From contig NZ_SMCV01000004.1 in NCBI RefSeq assembly GCF_004342285.1, positions 341,710 to 405,709 on the forward strand: a DNA stretch of 64,000 bases, written 5' to 3'. Source of the DNA: Klebsiella sp. BIGb0138 (lineage in GTDB: Bacteria; Pseudomonadota; Gammaproteobacteria; Enterobacterales; Enterobacteriaceae). This document shows, in pieces, positions 1-9,495 of the stretch; position 1 is the first letter of the stretch; every line of letters begins with the position of its first letter. The notes beneath the pieces were generated by a model that did not search any database, had not been told where the DNA came from, and saw only the letters and a program-made list of their open reading frames with translations. Position numbers and translations under genes: made by a program.

Positions 1-153
1 GAACATCTGGTTGGGGGTATACAGATGCGGATTCAGGGGGCCAACGTTTACCGGCCAGGCGGTGGTTAATTGCGTTGGCGCTGCGCAGGCGAGCAGAGGA
101 GCGCAGGCGAGAACCGCCAGCAGGGCCGTGCGGAAAATAGACAAGGTATGCAT
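1..153 (-). CDS. nikA: NikA, nickel ABC transporter substrate-binding protein (5' part only)
   Basis: This is the first 51 codons of a gene that runs off the left edge of the window. The start ATG is at 153-151. The protein opens with a hydrophobic signal peptide ending near LACAAP (about residue 25), followed by TAWPVNVGPLNPHLYTPNQM, which matches the mature N-terminus of E. coli NikA. NikA is the periplasmic nickel-chelate binding protein of NikABCDE, which supplies nickel to hydrogenases. An exact NikR operator and an FNR-like site lie directly upstream, which supports the identification. The rest of the operon is outside the window. Confidence 0.93.
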   Translation of the reverse strand, partial: MHTLSIFRTALLAVLACAPLLACAAPTQLTTAWPVNVGPLNPHLYTPNQMF

Positions 154-169
154 CTCAGTGGACAGGAAA

Positions 170-197
170 GTATGATGATTTTAATAATTCATCATAC
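170..197 (-). promoter_or_regulatory. NikR operator upstream of nikA
   Basis: GTATGA (170-175), 16 bases, then TCATAC (192-197) is an exact match to the known NikR palindrome GTATGA-N16-TCATAC. It ends 17 bases upstream of the nikA start codon, where it would cover the promoter, so nickel-bound NikR should repress the operon. Confidence 0.93.
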
Positions 198-210
198 TTA
201 GGGCGTAACC

Positions 211-224
211 TGGATCAATATCAG
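211..224 (-). promoter_or_regulatory. Candidate FNR site of the nik promoter
   Basis: TGGAT-CAAT-ATCAG matches the FNR consensus TTGAT-N4-ATCAA at 8 of 10 positions. A class II activator centred here (217.5) would place the start of nikA transcription near base 176, inside the NikR operator. This agrees with the known anaerobic, FNR-dependent control of nik in E. coli. It is an inference from sequence only. Confidence 0.55.
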
Positions 225-266
225 GCCTTAAAACATAAGAAAACCCTATATCCGGCCACGGCCTGC

Positions 267-1127
267 TCAGCCGTGCCTGAACAGCGCCAGCAGCGTGGCG
301 ACCTGTTCATCAACAGGGGGCAGATCGCGCTTGACGATCAGATGCAGCGGCGTTGCCCGCCGTGCGCCGTGGCCGAGCGGCAGCGCTTGCAAGATGCCCT
401 GGTCCAACTGCCGACGGATGCGTTCTTCCGGGAGCCAGCCGAAGCCAACCTGATACTGTACCGCGTCGATGGCGGCATCAATGGTCGAAAAGGTCCACGC
501 CTCGCGGGCGGAGTGTGGATCGTGGCTGCGATCGGCGATACGCACCAGCGGCCAGGGGGCCAGCGCGTGATCATCCAGCGGTCCGTCAAAGGCGGCAAGC
601 GGGTGATCCCGGTGGGCGACGGCGACAAAATCGATATTCATCAGCCACTCCCCGCGCCCGGTAATATCCTGACGACGGGTCAGCACCATCACATCGGCTT
701 CGCTACGCGTCGGATCTTCTTCATCGAACGTCTCCAGTACCTCGGTCATCCTGACCTGCGTTTGCGGATAGCGCTGCTGGAACTGCCGCAGAATGGCAAA
801 CAGCCGCTCGCGGGGGAAAATGCTGTCAACGACCAGATTCAACCGGGTTCGCGCGCCGTCACGCAGGGTCGCGGCATGAGTTTCCACATAGGCAAAGGCC
901 TGCAGCAGCGGTTTGACCTGGCTGAGCAGTAGCTCGCCTGCTGGCGTCAGTACGGCGCGGCGCCCTGATGGCGTCAGAAGCGTGACTCCCAGACGCTCCT
1001 GGAGCAGCGCGAGGTTATAGCTGACCGACGACTGGCTGCGGTGGGTCTCTTCCGCCGCTTTGGCGAAGCTACCCAGCTCAATAACCTTCTCCAGCAGCGC
1101 CCACTGCTCCAGGGTTGTCTTGTGCAT
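267..1127 (-). CDS. LysR-family transcriptional regulator, divergent from padC
   Basis: The 286-residue protein has a LysR-type winged helix-turn-helix at about residues 5-62 (SFAKAAEETHRSQSSVSYNL is the recognition region) and a periplasmic-binding-like effector domain from about residue 90. It is transcribed away from padC with 99 bases between the start codons. That arrangement usually means the regulator controls both genes, so a role in sensing phenolic acids such as ferulate or p-coumarate is a reasonable inference. The ATG at 1127-1125 is chosen because an LTTR-type ATC-N9-GAT dyad lies just upstream of it. Its 3' end points towards nikA, 113 bases away, and I see no terminator between them. 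The effector and exact name are unknown. Confidence 0.85.
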   Translation of the reverse strand: MHKTTLEQWALLEKVIELGSFAKAAEETHRSQSSVSYNLALLQERLGVTLLTPSGRRAVLTPAGELLLSQVKPLLQAFAYVETHAATLRDGARTRLNLVVDSIFPRERLFAILRQFQQRYPQTQVRMTEVLETFDEEDPTRSEADVMVLTRRQDITGRGEWLMNIDFVAVAHRDHPLAAFDGPLDDHALAPWPLVRIADRSHDPHSAREAWTFSTIDAAIDAVQYQVGFGWLPEERIRRQLDQGILQALPLGHGARRATPLHLIVKRDLPPVDEQVATLLALFRHG

Positions 1128-1132
1128 AATTC

Positions 1133-1147
1133 ATCTAAAAAGTGGAT
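1133..1147. promoter_or_regulatory. Candidate LysR-type binding site (ATC-N9-GAT)
   Basis: ATC (1133-1135), nine bases, GAT (1145-1147) forms an interrupted dyad with the T-N11-A signature of LysR-family sites. It extends to CATC/GATG. It lies 6 bases upstream of the regulator's start codon and about 80 bases upstream of padC, so it could serve both autorepression and padC activation. Confidence 0.5.
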
Positions 1148-1226
1148 GTATTTAATCAAAACATAGCGTTATTCATTCATTTTTTAAAGCAGTAAGCTGC
1201 TTCTCCACAACAGAGGAGCAAAAATA

Positions 1227-1730
1227 ATGAGCACTTTTGACAAACATGACCTGAGCGGCTTTATCGGTAAACATCTGGTTTATACCTACGATAATGGCTG
1301 GAACTACGAGATATATGTGAAAAACGGCACCACGCTGGATTACCGAATTCACAGCGGGATCGTGGCTAACCGCTGGGTGAAAGATCAGCAGGCGTGGATC
1401 GTCCGGGTGGGGGAGAGCATTTATAAAATCTCATGGACCGAGCCGACCGGTACTGACGTTAGCCTGATCGTGAACCTCGGCGATAAACTCTTCCACGGTA
1501 CGATCTTCTTCCCGCGTTGGGTTATCAACAACCCGGAAAAAACCGTTTGCTTCCAGAATGAGCATATCCCGTTGATGATTTCTTACCGCGAGGCTGGTCC
1601 TGCCTACCCCACTGAAGTGATTGATGAGTTTGCGACCATCACCTTTGTTCGTGATTGTGGCGCTAACAATGATAATGTGATTAATTGCCCGGCTAATGAA
1701 TTAGCGGAAAACTTTCCTGAAAATTTGTAA
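1227..1730 (+). CDS. padC: Phenolic acid decarboxylase
   Basis: This 167-residue cytosolic enzyme of the PAD family removes CO2, without a cofactor, from p-coumaric, ferulic and caffeic acids to give vinylphenols. The family's active-site residues are present: Tyr19 and Tyr21 in VYTYDNGW, Arg49 in ANRW and Glu72 in SWTEPTG. These correspond to the Y-Y-R-E set known from Lactobacillus and Bacillus enzymes. Length is typical. The ATG at 1227 follows a clear GAGGAG ribosome site. The gene stands alone downstream of a divergent LysR gene and probably works as an inducible detoxification unit for plant phenolics. It is a common Klebsiella trait and is absent from E. coli K-12. Confidence 0.95.
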   Translation: MSTFDKHDLSGFIGKHLVYTYDNGWNYEIYVKNGTTLDYRIHSGIVANRWVKDQQAWIVRVGESIYKISWTEPTGTDVSLIVNLGDKLFHGTIFFPRWVINNPEKTVCFQNEHIPLMISYREAGPAYPTEVIDEFATITFVRDCGANNDNVINCPANELAENFPENL

Positions 1731-1802
1731 TATTTTCGAAAACAATCTGTGATCCCATCCAGGGTTTCATAATCTTGACACCCGTAATCATTATTGCGAA
1801 TT

Positions 1803-1819
1803 GGTTTACTCTTCGTTTA
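1803..1819 (+). promoter_or_regulatory. PhoP-type box upstream of arnB
   Basis: GGTTTA-CTCTT-CGTTTA matches the PhoP direct repeat (T/G)GTTTA-N5-(T/G)GTTTA with one mismatch. It lies 301 bases upstream of the arnB start. Direct PhoP control of the arn (pbgP) operon has been described for Klebsiella. Confidence 0.75.
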
Positions 1820-1949
1820 ATTTTTCGATATTGCGTTCCCGTTTTTCTCATTGCAGGAACGCATCCTTCGGAGAATATTCATATTGAATATCAATATATA
1901 TCAATGAATTGCATTCATATTTTGATTCCTTCTCAAATAATATTAATTT

Positions 1950-1966
1950 CTTAATATTATCCTAAG
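1950..1966 (+). promoter_or_regulatory. PmrA (BasR)-type box upstream of arnB
   Basis: CTTAAT-ATTAT-CCTAAG matches the PmrA direct repeat YTTAAK-N5-YTTAAK with one mismatch. It lies about 150 bases upstream of arnB and downstream of the PhoP box, so the two regulators would drive two separate promoters. Confidence 0.75.
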
Positions 1967-2119
1967 CAAACCTGACTAAATTTAATGATATACCGTCACT
2001 ATGCCATGAAATGTGGCATTGAAAGAATTCCATTTTCATTTTGTTTAAGTGCACTGGCGCAGGATATTTTTTTATCGCACCGGGTTTTAGGTTTGGGTCA
2101 TATACAGAGCAGGAACATG

Positions 2120-3259
2120 ATGAGCGAATTTTTGCCGTTTTCGCGCCCGTCAATGGGTGACGCAGAGCTGGCTGCGCTGCGTGAAGTGTTGCAATCGGGC
2201 TGGATCACCACCGGGCCGAAAAATCAGGCGCTGGAGGCGGCTTTTTGTACGCTGACCGGTAATCTTCACGCCGTGGCGGTCAGTTCCGCCACCGGCGGTA
2301 TGCACGTCACTTTAATGGCGTTGGGCATCGGTCCCGGCGATGAGGTCATTACTCCGTCGCAGACCTGGGTCTCCACTCTGAACATGATCTGCCTGCTGGG
2401 GGCGACACCGGTGATGATCGATGTCGACGGCGATAATCTGATGATTACCGCGCAGGCGGTGGCAGCGGCGATCACCCCGCGCACGAAAGCGATTGTTCCG
2501 GTGCATTACGCCGGCGCGCCGGCGGATATCGACGCGCTGCGCGCCGTCGGCGAACGCCACGGCATCCCGATTATCGAAGATGCTGCGCACGCGGCGGGGA
2601 CGTACTACAAAGGCCGCCACGTGGGCTATCGGGGTACCGCCATCTTCTCGTTCCACGCGATTAAAAATATGACCTGCGCCGAAGGCGGCCTGATTGTCAC
2701 CGATGACGAACGGCTGGCCTCGCGGATCCGCAGCCTGAAGTTCCACGGCCTTGGCGTCGACGCGTATGACCGCCAGACCCACGGGCGCGCCCCGCAGGCG
2801 GAGGTAATTTCTCCGGGCTTTAAATACAATCTGGCCGATATCAACGCCGCGCTGGCGCTGGTGCAGCTGGATAAACTGGCGCATGCCAACCAGCGCCGGG
2901 GCGAGATTGCGCAGCGTTATCTGCGCGAGCTGGCGGATACGCCATTCAAACCGCTGACGGTACCGGAGTGGGAACATCAGCACGCCTGGCATCTGTTTAT
3001 TATTCGCGTGGATGAAGCCTCCTGCGGCCTCAGCCGCGATACCTTAATGGAAAAGCTGAAGGCCATGGGCATCGGTACCGGCCTGCATTTCCGCGCGGCG
3101 CACACGCAAAAGTACTACCGCGAACGTTTCCCGACGCTTTCATTGCCGAATACGGAATGGAACAGCGCGCGCATTTGTTCACTCCCTCTGTTCCCGGATA
3201 TGACCGATGACGACGTCACCCGCGTCATTTCCGCGCTGCACCAGCTGTCAGGATGTTGA
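2120..3259 (+). CDS. arnB: ArnB, UDP-4-amino-4-deoxy-L-arabinose/oxoglutarate aminotransferase
   Basis: This 379-residue PLP enzyme of the DegT/DnrJ/EryC1 family converts UDP-4-keto-arabinose to UDP-L-Ara4N using glutamate. The PLP lysine is Lys182 in [25 protein letters not shown] (129-138) and [13 protein letters not shown] (153-165) are further family blocks. The start at 2120 gives [13 protein letters not shown], the conserved N-terminus, with an AGCAGG ribosome site upstream. An ATG one codon earlier (2117) is an alternative. It is the first gene of the arnBCADTEF operon, one base before arnC. PhoP and PmrA boxes lie in its leader, so induction by low magnesium, acid, iron or cationic peptides is expected. 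Confidence 0.97.
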   Translation: MSEFLPFSRPSMGDAELAALREVLQSGWITTGPKNQALEAAFCTLTGNLHAVAVSSATGGMHVTLMALGIGPGDEVITPSQTWVSTLNMICLLGATPVMIDVDGDNLMITAQAVAAAITPRTKAIVPVHYAGAPADIDALRAVGERHGIPIIEDAAHAAGTYYKGRHVGYRGTAIFSFHAIKNMTCAEGGLIVTDDERLASRIRSLKFHGLGVDAYDRQTHGRAPQAEVISPGFKYNLADINAALALVQLDKLAHANQRRGEIAQRYLRELADTPFKPLTVPEWEHQHAWHLFIIRVDEASCGLSRDTLMEKLKAMGIGTGLHFRAAHTQKYYRERFPTLSLPNTEWNSARICSLPLFPDMTDDDVTRVISALHQLSGC

Positions 3260-3260
3260 T

Positions 3261-4244
3261 ATGTTGAGTTACCCTCCCGTGAAAAAGATTTCGGTTGTTA
3301 TCCCGGTTTATAACGAGCAGGAGAGCCTGCCCGAGCTTATCCGCCGTACGGATAGCGCCTGTGCGACGCTGGGACGCCAGTATGAAATTCTGCTGGTCGA
3401 CGACGGCAGCAGCGATGATTCCGCGCGGATGCTGACGGAGGCGGCTGAAGCCGAAGGCAGCCACGTGGTGGCGGTGCTGCTAAACCGCAACTACGGTCAG
3501 CATTCGGCGATTATGGCCGGCTTTAGCCATGTTACCGGCGACCTGATTATCACCCTCGATGCCGACCTGCAAAACCCGCCGGAAGAGATCCCGCGGCTGG
3601 TGGTGAAGGCCGATGAGGGCTACGACGTGGTGGGGACCGTCCGGCAGAACCGCCAGGACACCTTCTTCCGTAAAAGCGCCTCGAAGATGATCAACCGCCT
3701 GATTCAACGCACCACCGGTAAAGCCATGGGCGATTACGGCTGCATGCTGCGGGCCTATCGCCGGCATATCATCGACGCGATGCTGAACTGCCATGAGCGC
3801 AGTACGTTTATCCCGATCCTCGCGAATACCTTCGCCCGCCGGGCGGTCGAAATCCCGGTGATGCACGCCGAACGGGAGTTCGGTGATTCGAAATACAGCT
3901 TTATGCGCCTGATTAACCTGATGTACGACCTGGTGACCTGTCTGACCACCACGCCGCTGCGTCTGCTTAGCGTCTTCGGCAGCATTATTGCCCTGCTGGG
4001 CTTCGCCTTCGCCTTCTTGCTGGTGATTCTGCGGCTGGTATTTGGCCCGCAGTGGGCGGCGGAAGGGGTGTTTATGCTGTTCGCCGTGCTGTTCATGTTT
4101 ATTGGCGCCCAGTTTGTCGGCATGGGGCTGCTCGGGGAGTATATCGGCCGTATCTATAACGATGTGCGCGCCCGTCCTCGCTACTTTATTCAACGTGTTG
4201 TTCGTCAGCCGGAAACGGCATCTCAAGAGGAAGATCGTTCATGA
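3261..4244 (+). CDS. arnC: ArnC, undecaprenyl-phosphate Ara4FN transferase
   Basis: This 327-residue inner-membrane GT2 glycosyltransferase moves formylated Ara4N from UDP to undecaprenyl phosphate. The GT-A domain shows VVIPVYNEQ near residue 11, VDDGSSDDS near 47 and LDADLQNPP near 98. Two transmembrane segments follow at about 236-256 and 270-290, and the tail ends basic. The ATG at 3261 is used because it follows the arnB stop by one base. Its stop overlaps the arnA start by four bases. Length agrees with E. coli ArnC (322). Confidence 0.97.
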   Translation: MLSYPPVKKISVVIPVYNEQESLPELIRRTDSACATLGRQYEILLVDDGSSDDSARMLTEAAEAEGSHVVAVLLNRNYGQHSAIMAGFSHVTGDLIITLDADLQNPPEEIPRLVVKADEGYDVVGTVRQNRQDTFFRKSASKMINRLIQRTTGKAMGDYGCMLRAYRRHIIDAMLNCHERSTFIPILANTFARRAVEIPVMHAEREFGDSKYSFMRLINLMYDLVTCLTTTPLRLLSVFGSIIALLGFAFAFLLVILRLVFGPQWAAEGVFMLFAVLFMFIGAQFVGMGLLGEYIGRIYNDVRARPRYFIQRVVRQPETASQEEDRS

Positions 4245-6226
4245 AAGCTGTAGTCTTCGCTTATCACGATATGGGTTGCGCAGGTATCCAGTCCCTGCTG
4301 CAGTGCGGATATGAAATCGCGGCTATTTTCACCCATCCGGATAATGCTGGCGAAAACCATTTCTTTGGTTCGGTCGCGCGCATTGCGGCGGAACAAGGTA
4401 TCCCGGTATGGGCGCCGGAAGACGTCAACCATCCGCTGTGGGTGGAACGCATCCGCGAAATGCAGCCGGATGTGCTGTTCTCTTTCTATTATCGTAACCT
4501 GTTAGGTGATGAGATCCTCAGCCTGGCAGAAAAAGGGGCCTTTAACCTGCACGGTTCGCTGCTGCCGAAATACCGCGGCCGCGCCCCGCTGAACTGGGTG
4601 CTGGTTAACGGCGAAAGCGAAACCGGCGTCACCCTGCACCGGATGATCGGCCGTGCCGATGCGGGCGATATCGTCGCGCAGCAGGCGGTCGCTATCGGGG
4701 CCGATGACGTGGCGCTGACCCTGCATCGCAAGCTGTGTTCCGCGGCTGCAGACCTGCTGGGGCAGGCGCTGCCGGCGATTCGCGATGGCAACACTCAGGA
4801 GCGCGCGCAGGATGAGAGCCAGGCGACCTATGTCGGCCGCCGCTCGCCGGAAGACGGGCGTCTTGATTGGGACAAACCGGCCCTGACGCTGCATAACCTG
4901 GTTCGCGCCGTTTCCGATCCGTGGCCGGGCGCCTTTGGCTATGTCGGCGCCAACAAGTTTATCGTCTGGACATCCCGCGTGCGTCGCGATCTGACGGCGG
5001 CAAAACCGGGAACGGTGATCTCCACTGCGCCGCTGCTGGTGGCCTGTGAGGACGGCGCGCTGGAGATCGTCACCGGGCAAACCGAACACGGCGTGTACAT
5101 GCAGGGCGCACAGCTGGCGCAGGCGCTGGGGCTGGTATCCGGCGCGGTGCTGAGCAGCAAACCGGTGGCGGCGATCAAACGCCGCACCCGCGTACTGATC
5201 CTCGGCGTGAACGGGTTTATCGGCAACCACCTGACCGAACGCTTGCTGCAGGACGATAATTACGAAATCTATGGCCTGGATATCGGTTCTGACGCCATCA
5301 GCCGTTTCCTTGGCAACCCGCGTTTCCACTTCGTTGAAGGCGATATCAGCATTCACTCCGAGTGGATTGAGTATCACATCAAGAAATGCGATGTGGTCCT
5401 GCCGCTGGTGGCGATTGCCACCCCTATTGAATACACCCGCAACCCGCTGCGCGTGTTCGAGCTGGATTTTGAAGAGAACCTGAAGATCATCCGCGACTGT
5501 GTGAAATACGATAAGCGCATCATCTTCCCGTCGACTTCGGAAGTCTACGGCATGTGCACCGACAACAACTTCGATGAGGACAGCTCGAACCTGGTGGTGG
5601 GGCCGATTAATAAACAGCGCTGGATTTACTCGGTATCGAAGCAGCTGCTCGACCGCGTTATCTGGGCCTACGGCGACAAGTCCGGCCTGCGCTTCACCCT
5701 GTTCCGTCCGTTCAACTGGATGGGGCCGCGTCTGGATAACCTCAACGCCGCGCGTATCGGCAGCTCCCGCGCGATTACCCAACTGATCCTGAACCTGGTG
5801 GAAGGCTCGCCGATTAAGCTTATCGAAGGCGGTAAGCAGAAGCGTTGTTTCACCGATATCAGCGACGGTATCGAAGCCCTGTTCCGGATTATCGAGAACA
5901 AAGATGGCCGCTGTGACGGGCAGATTATCAACATCGGCAACCCGGACAACGAAGCCAGTATCAAAGAGCTGGCGGAAATGCTGCTGGACTGCTTCGAACG
6001 TCATCCGCTGCGCGGCAATTTCCCGCCGTTCGCCGGTTTCCGCGATGTGGAGAGCAGCGATTACTACGGTAAAGGCTATCAGGATGTGGAGCATCGTAAA
6101 CCGAGCATTCGCAACGCGAAGCGCTGTCTGAGCTGGGCGCCGACGGTACCGATGGAAGCGACCGTGGAACAGACCCTCGACTTTTTCCTGCGCACCGTAG
6201 AACTGGCGGACGACAAGACATCATGA
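4241..6226 (+). CDS. arnA: ArnA, bifunctional UDP-glucuronate decarboxylase / UDP-Ara4N formyltransferase
   Basis: The 661-residue protein has two enzymes in one chain. The N-terminal formyltransferase (about 1-304) carries the catalytic Asn102 and His104 in FNLHGSLLP and Asp140 in GRAD, the same positions as in E. coli. The C-terminal SDR-type dehydrogenase/decarboxylase (about 315-661) starts with the Rossmann motif GVNGFIG and has the YSVSK active-site block. The decarboxylase makes the UDP-4-keto-pentose that ArnB aminates, and the formyltransferase then modifies UDP-Ara4N for ArnC. It overlaps arnC and arnD by four bases each, showing translational coupling. Full length and intact. Confidence 0.98.
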   Translation: MKAVVFAYHDMGCAGIQSLLQCGYEIAAIFTHPDNAGENHFFGSVARIAAEQGIPVWAPEDVNHPLWVERIREMQPDVLFSFYYRNLLGDEILSLAEKGAFNLHGSLLPKYRGRAPLNWVLVNGESETGVTLHRMIGRADAGDIVAQQAVAIGADDVALTLHRKLCSAAADLLGQALPAIRDGNTQERAQDESQATYVGRRSPEDGRLDWDKPALTLHNLVRAVSDPWPGAFGYVGANKFIVWTSRVRRDLTAAKPGTVISTAPLLVACEDGALEIVTGQTEHGVYMQGAQLAQALGLVSGAVLSSKPVAAIKRRTRVLILGVNGFIGNHLTERLLQDDNYEIYGLDIGSDAISRFLGNPRFHFVEGDISIHSEWIEYHIKKCDVVLPLVAIATPIEYTRNPLRVFELDFEENLKIIRDCVKYDKRIIFPSTSEVYGMCTDNNFDEDSSNLVVGPINKQRWIYSVSKQLLDRVIWAYGDKSGLRFTLFRPFNWMGPRLDNLNAARIGSSRAITQLILNLVEGSPIKLIEGGKQKRCFTDISDGIEALFRIIENKDGRCDGQIINIGNPDNEASIKELAEMLLDCFERHPLRGNFPPFAGFRDVESSDYYGKGYQDVEHRKPSIRNAKRCLSWAPTVPMEATVEQTLDFFLRTVELADDKTS

Positions 6227-7140
6227 AACGGGTCGGCTTACGCATCGATGTTGATACTTTTCGCGGTACGCGGGACGGGGTCCCGCGGCTGCTGACCCTG
6301 CTGGGCCGGCACGGGATTCAGGCAAGCTTCTTCTTCAGCGTTGGGCCGGACAATATGGGGCGTCATTTATGGCGTCTGATAAAACCGAAGTTTCTGTGGA
6401 AGATGCTGCGCTCCAACGCCGCCTCGCTGTACGGCTGGGATATTCTGCTGGCCGGTACCGCGTGGCCCGGGCGGCGCATCGGCGCCGGCAATGAGGCGGT
6501 GATCCGCGAGACGGCGCAAACGCATGAAGTGGGGCTACATGCCTGGGATCATTACAGCTGGCAGACCTGGAGCGGCGTCTGGCCGCAGGAACGGCTGGTG
6601 CTGGAGGTGGAGCGTGGCCTGCTGGAGCTGGAACGGATCATCGGCCGCCCGGTCACCTGCTCGGCCGTGGCGGGCTGGCGGGCCGACCAGCGGGTGATTA
6701 AAGCGAAAGAGTCGTTTGATTTCCTCTACAACAGCGACTGTCGGGGGAGCGGGCCATTTCTACCGCAGACCGGGCAGGAGGCGCTGGGGACCGTGCAGGT
6801 CCCGGTGACGTTACCTACCTGGGATGAGGTGGTCGGCAGCGCCGTCGACGCCGACGGTTTCAATCGCTATCTGCTGGACTGCATTCATCGTGATACCGGC
6901 ACGCCGGTGTATACCATTCATGCGGAAGTCGAAGGGATTGCTTTTGCGCAGCAGTTTGATGCCCTGCTCACGATGGCGGCGGAAGAGGAGATTCAGTTTT
7001 GTCCGCTTAGCCAGCTGCTGCCCGCTGATTTCAGCGTGTTGCCGGTGGGGAAAGTGGTGCGCGGTGAGCTGGCCGGCCGGGAAGGCTGGCTTGGGCGTGA
7101 ACAATTATTGAGTTCGACGTATGAAAAGCATTCGTTATAG
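6223..7140 (+). CDS. arnD: ArnD, Ara4FN-phosphoundecaprenol deformylase
   Basis: This 305-residue polysaccharide-deacetylase (NodB-like) enzyme removes the formyl group from Ara4FN-phosphoundecaprenol so that the lipid-linked sugar can be flipped and used. The metal-site Asp is in [10 protein letters not shown] at the N-terminus, and the metal-binding histidines are in [12 protein letters not shown] (about 103-114). It starts at 6223, overlapping the arnA stop by four bases, and its last 20 bases overlap arnT. It is slightly longer than E. coli ArnD (296). Confidence 0.96.
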   Translation: MKRVGLRIDVDTFRGTRDGVPRLLTLLGRHGIQASFFFSVGPDNMGRHLWRLIKPKFLWKMLRSNAASLYGWDILLAGTAWPGRRIGAGNEAVIRETAQTHEVGLHAWDHYSWQTWSGVWPQERLVLEVERGLLELERIIGRPVTCSAVAGWRADQRVIKAKESFDFLYNSDCRGSGPFLPQTGQEALGTVQVPVTLPTWDEVVGSAVDADGFNRYLLDCIHRDTGTPVYTIHAEVEGIAFAQQFDALLTMAAEEEIQFCPLSQLLPADFSVLPVGKVVRGELAGREGWLGREQLLSSTYEKHSL

Positions 7141-8776
7141 CCTCGCTTTGCTGGTGTTATTTGCTCTCTATTATGTACTTCCGCTGAATTTCCGCATGCT
7201 CTGGCAGCCCGACGAAACGCGCTACGCGGAGATCAGTCGCGAAATGCTGGCGTCCGGCGACTGGGTGGTGCCGCATCTGCTTGGGCTACGCTATTTTGAA
7301 AAACCGATTGCCGGCTACTGGATTAATAGCATCGGCCAGTGGTTATTTGGCCATAATAACTTTGGCGTACGCTTCGGCTCGGTATTTTCCATTAGCCTGA
7401 CCGCGCTGCTGGTCGGCTGGCTGGCGTGGCGGATCTGGCAGGACAAACGGGTGGCGATCCTGTCAGGGGCGATCTTCCTGACCGCGCTGCTGGTTTACGG
7501 TATTGGTACCTATGCCGTACTGGATCCGATGATCGCCTTGTGGATGACCCTCGCGATGTGCAGCTTCTGGGCGGCGGCTCAGGCGCAGACCCGCAACGGT
7601 AAAATCATCGGCTATGTGCTGTTGGGAGCCGCCTGCGGGATGGGGGTGATGACCAAAGGTTTCCTCGCTCTGGCGGTGCCGGTCGTGGGCGTTCTGCCGT
7701 GGGTGATTGCCCGTAAACGCTGGCGTGAAGTGTTAACCTACGGCTGGCTGGCGGTGGGCGTCTGTGTGCTGATGGTCCTGCCCTGGGGATTGGCTATCGC
7801 TAAACGCGAGCCGGATTTCTGGCGTTATTTCTTCTGGGTGGAGCATATTCAACGCTTTGCCGAGGAGGATGCCCAGCATAAAGCGCCGTTCTGGTACTAC
7901 ATCCCGTACCTGGCGGCCGGCAGCCTGCCGTGGCTGGCGCTGCTGCCCGGAGCGCTAAAGCGCGGCTGGACCGAGCGGGATGACGCCCGCGGGGCGCTGT
8001 ATCTGCTGGGCTGGGTGGCGATGCCGCTCCTGTTCTTCAGCATAGCCAAAGGCAAACTGCCAACCTACATCCTGCCCTGCTTTGGGCCGCTGGCGATTCT
8101 GATGGCGCGCTATGCGCTGGATGCGGCGAGGGCGGGAGCGAAAGCGCTACGGATTAACGGCCTGATCAACCTCCTCTTCGGCCTGGCGGGCCTCGTGACG
8201 GTGCTGGTGGTGTCGCCGTGGGGCCTGATGCATAAACCGGTGTGGACGCAGATTGAGCTGTATAAATGCCTGCTGGCGGCGGTGGCGTTTGCCATCTGGG
8301 CGCTGATGGGCTGGCTGGCGATGAAAGAGAACGGTCGTCGCTGGCCGTTGGCCGCCTGTTGTCCGCTGGGCCTGGCGCTGCTGATGGGCTTCGCCATCCC
8401 CGATCGGGTGATTGATAGCAAACAGCCGCAGTTCATGGTGGATATTGTCAGTGAATCACTGACGCCAAGCCGCTATGTGCTGAGTAATAGCGTCGGCATT
8501 GCCGCCGCTCTGGCATGGGAGCTCAAGCGCGACGATATCATCATGTATGACAAACAGGGCGAGCTGAAGTACGGTTTAGGCTGGCCGGATGCGCAGCGCA
8601 GCTTTGTCAGCCAGCGTGACTTTGCCGACTGGCTGGCAACGCATCGCCAGCAGGGGCCGGTATCTCTGGTACTGCTGATGGACAAGGGGGAAAGTATCGA
8701 CGATTTACCACTACCGCAACCTGACAACATCTATGTGTCAGGGCGGGTTGTGTTTCTCCAGTATCTGCCGCAATGA
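7121..8776 (+). CDS. arnT: ArnT, lipid A 4-amino-4-deoxy-L-arabinosyltransferase
   Basis: This 551-residue polytopic inner-membrane GT83-family enzyme (PMT/GT-C fold) transfers L-Ara4N from undecaprenyl phosphate to lipid A phosphates on the periplasmic side. The change lowers negative charge and gives polymyxin resistance. The hallmark [12 protein letters not shown] begins at residue 31, just after the first membrane helix, and about a dozen hydrophobic helices follow. The ATG at 7121 gives [10 protein letters not shown], as in E. coli, and overlaps arnD by 20 bases. Its stop overlaps the arnE start by four bases. Confidence 0.97.
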   Translation: MKSIRYSLALLVLFALYYVLPLNFRMLWQPDETRYAEISREMLASGDWVVPHLLGLRYFEKPIAGYWINSIGQWLFGHNNFGVRFGSVFSISLTALLVGWLAWRIWQDKRVAILSGAIFLTALLVYGIGTYAVLDPMIALWMTLAMCSFWAAAQAQTRNGKIIGYVLLGAACGMGVMTKGFLALAVPVVGVLPWVIARKRWREVLTYGWLAVGVCVLMVLPWGLAIAKREPDFWRYFFWVEHIQRFAEEDAQHKAPFWYYIPYLAAGSLPWLALLPGALKRGWTERDDARGALYLLGWVAMPLLFFSIAKGKLPTYILPCFGPLAILMARYALDAARAGAKALRINGLINLLFGLAGLVTVLVVSPWGLMHKPVWTQIELYKCLLAAVAFAIWALMGWLAMKENGRRWPLAACCPLGLALLMGFAIPDRVIDSKQPQFMVDIVSESLTPSRYVLSNSVGIAAALAWELKRDDIIMYDKQGELKYGLGWPDAQRSFVSQRDFADWLATHRQQGPVSLVLLMDKGESIDDLPLPQPDNIYVSGRVVFLQYLPQ

Positions 8777-9111
8777 GCGTCTGGATTTGTCTGGCATTCG
8801 CCAGCCTGTTGAGCTGCGTCGGACAGCTGTGTCAGAAACAGGCGACGCGTCCGTCTAAATCCCGGCGGCGCGGTCGCCACATTGTCGGCTGGCTTGGACT
8901 GGCGCTGCTGGCGCTCGGCGGCGGTATGCTGCTGTGGTTAAGCGTGCTGCAGGCCATTCCGGTGAGTATTGCCTATCCCATGTTGAGCCTCAATTTTGTC
9001 TGGGTGACGCTGGCGGCCTGGGGGATCTGGCGCGAGCCGGTGGCGCGACGTCACTGGGTGGGGGTGGGGCTGATTGTCGTCGGCATTGTGGTGCTGGGGA
9101 GCAGCGTCTGA
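8773..9111 (+). CDS. arnE: ArnE, Ara4N-phosphoundecaprenol flippase subunit
   Basis: The 112-residue protein is almost wholly hydrophobic, with about four membrane helices of the EamA/small multidrug resistance type ([15 protein letters not shown] is the conserved block). With ArnF it is thought to flip Ara4N-phosphoundecaprenol across the inner membrane. It overlaps arnT by four bases, and its last base is the first base of arnF. Size and position match E. coli ArnE (111 residues). Confidence 0.93.
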   Translation: MSVWICLAFASLLSCVGQLCQKQATRPSKSRRRGRHIVGWLGLALLALGGGMLLWLSVLQAIPVSIAYPMLSLNFVWVTLAAWGIWREPVARRHWVGVGLIVVGIVVLGSSV

Positions 9112-9494
9112 TGGGCTTATTCTGGGCGTTACTCAGCGTTGGGCTGGTCAGCGCCGCGCAGCTGCTGCTACGCGGGGCGATGGTTGAACTGCCGCCGCTG
9201 AGCGGGCTGCTGGCGTTTCTCAATCATCTTTTGCATCTGCGCGCCGGGACTTTCGGCCTGGCGCTCGGGCTGAGCGGCTATCTTCTGTCGATGGTGTGCT
9301 GGTACTTTGCGCTACATCGGCTGCCGCTCGCCAAAGCCTATGCGTTGCTGAGTCTGAGCTACATCCTGGTATGGGCCGCCGCCATCTGGCTGCCCGGCTG
9401 GCATGAACCTTTCCACTGGCGGTCGCTGTCGGGCGTGCTGATGATTGTCGCTGGCGTAATGACGATCTTCTGGCCGGTGAAGCGCGGCGCCTGA
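9111..9494 (+). CDS. arnF: ArnF, Ara4N-phosphoundecaprenol flippase subunit
   Basis: The start at 9111 gives a 127-residue, four-helix membrane protein with the family block HRLPLAKAYALLSLSYILVW. It is the partner of ArnE. The longer open frame back to 8934 is not used because it lies inside arnE. ArnF closes the operon. Its stop is one base from the stop of convergent acpT (9496), so the two transcripts meet tail to tail with no room for a separate terminator. Confidence 0.93.
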   Translation: MGLFWALLSVGLVSAAQLLLRGAMVELPPLSGLLAFLNHLLHLRAGTFGLALGLSGYLLSMVCWYFALHRLPLAKAYALLSLSYILVWAAAIWLPGWHEPFHWRSLSGVLMIVAGVMTIFWPVKRGA

Positions 9495-9495
9495 T

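Larger units (their letters stand above)
1731..2119. other. padC-arnB intergenic region (arn control region)
   Basis: This 389-base stretch is much more AT-rich than the flanking genes. It carries a PhoP-type box (1803-1819) and a PmrA-type box (1950-1966), described separately. The arnB frame is open upstream as far as 1985, but no conserved residues appear before the start at 2120, so it is treated as leader. I see no clear padC terminator. Confidence 0.7.

Noticed and set aside
4502..6094. A 530-residue open frame on the minus strand inside arnA
   Set aside because: It lies wholly opposite a perfect ArnA protein, has no family resemblance and reflects GC-rich codon bias.
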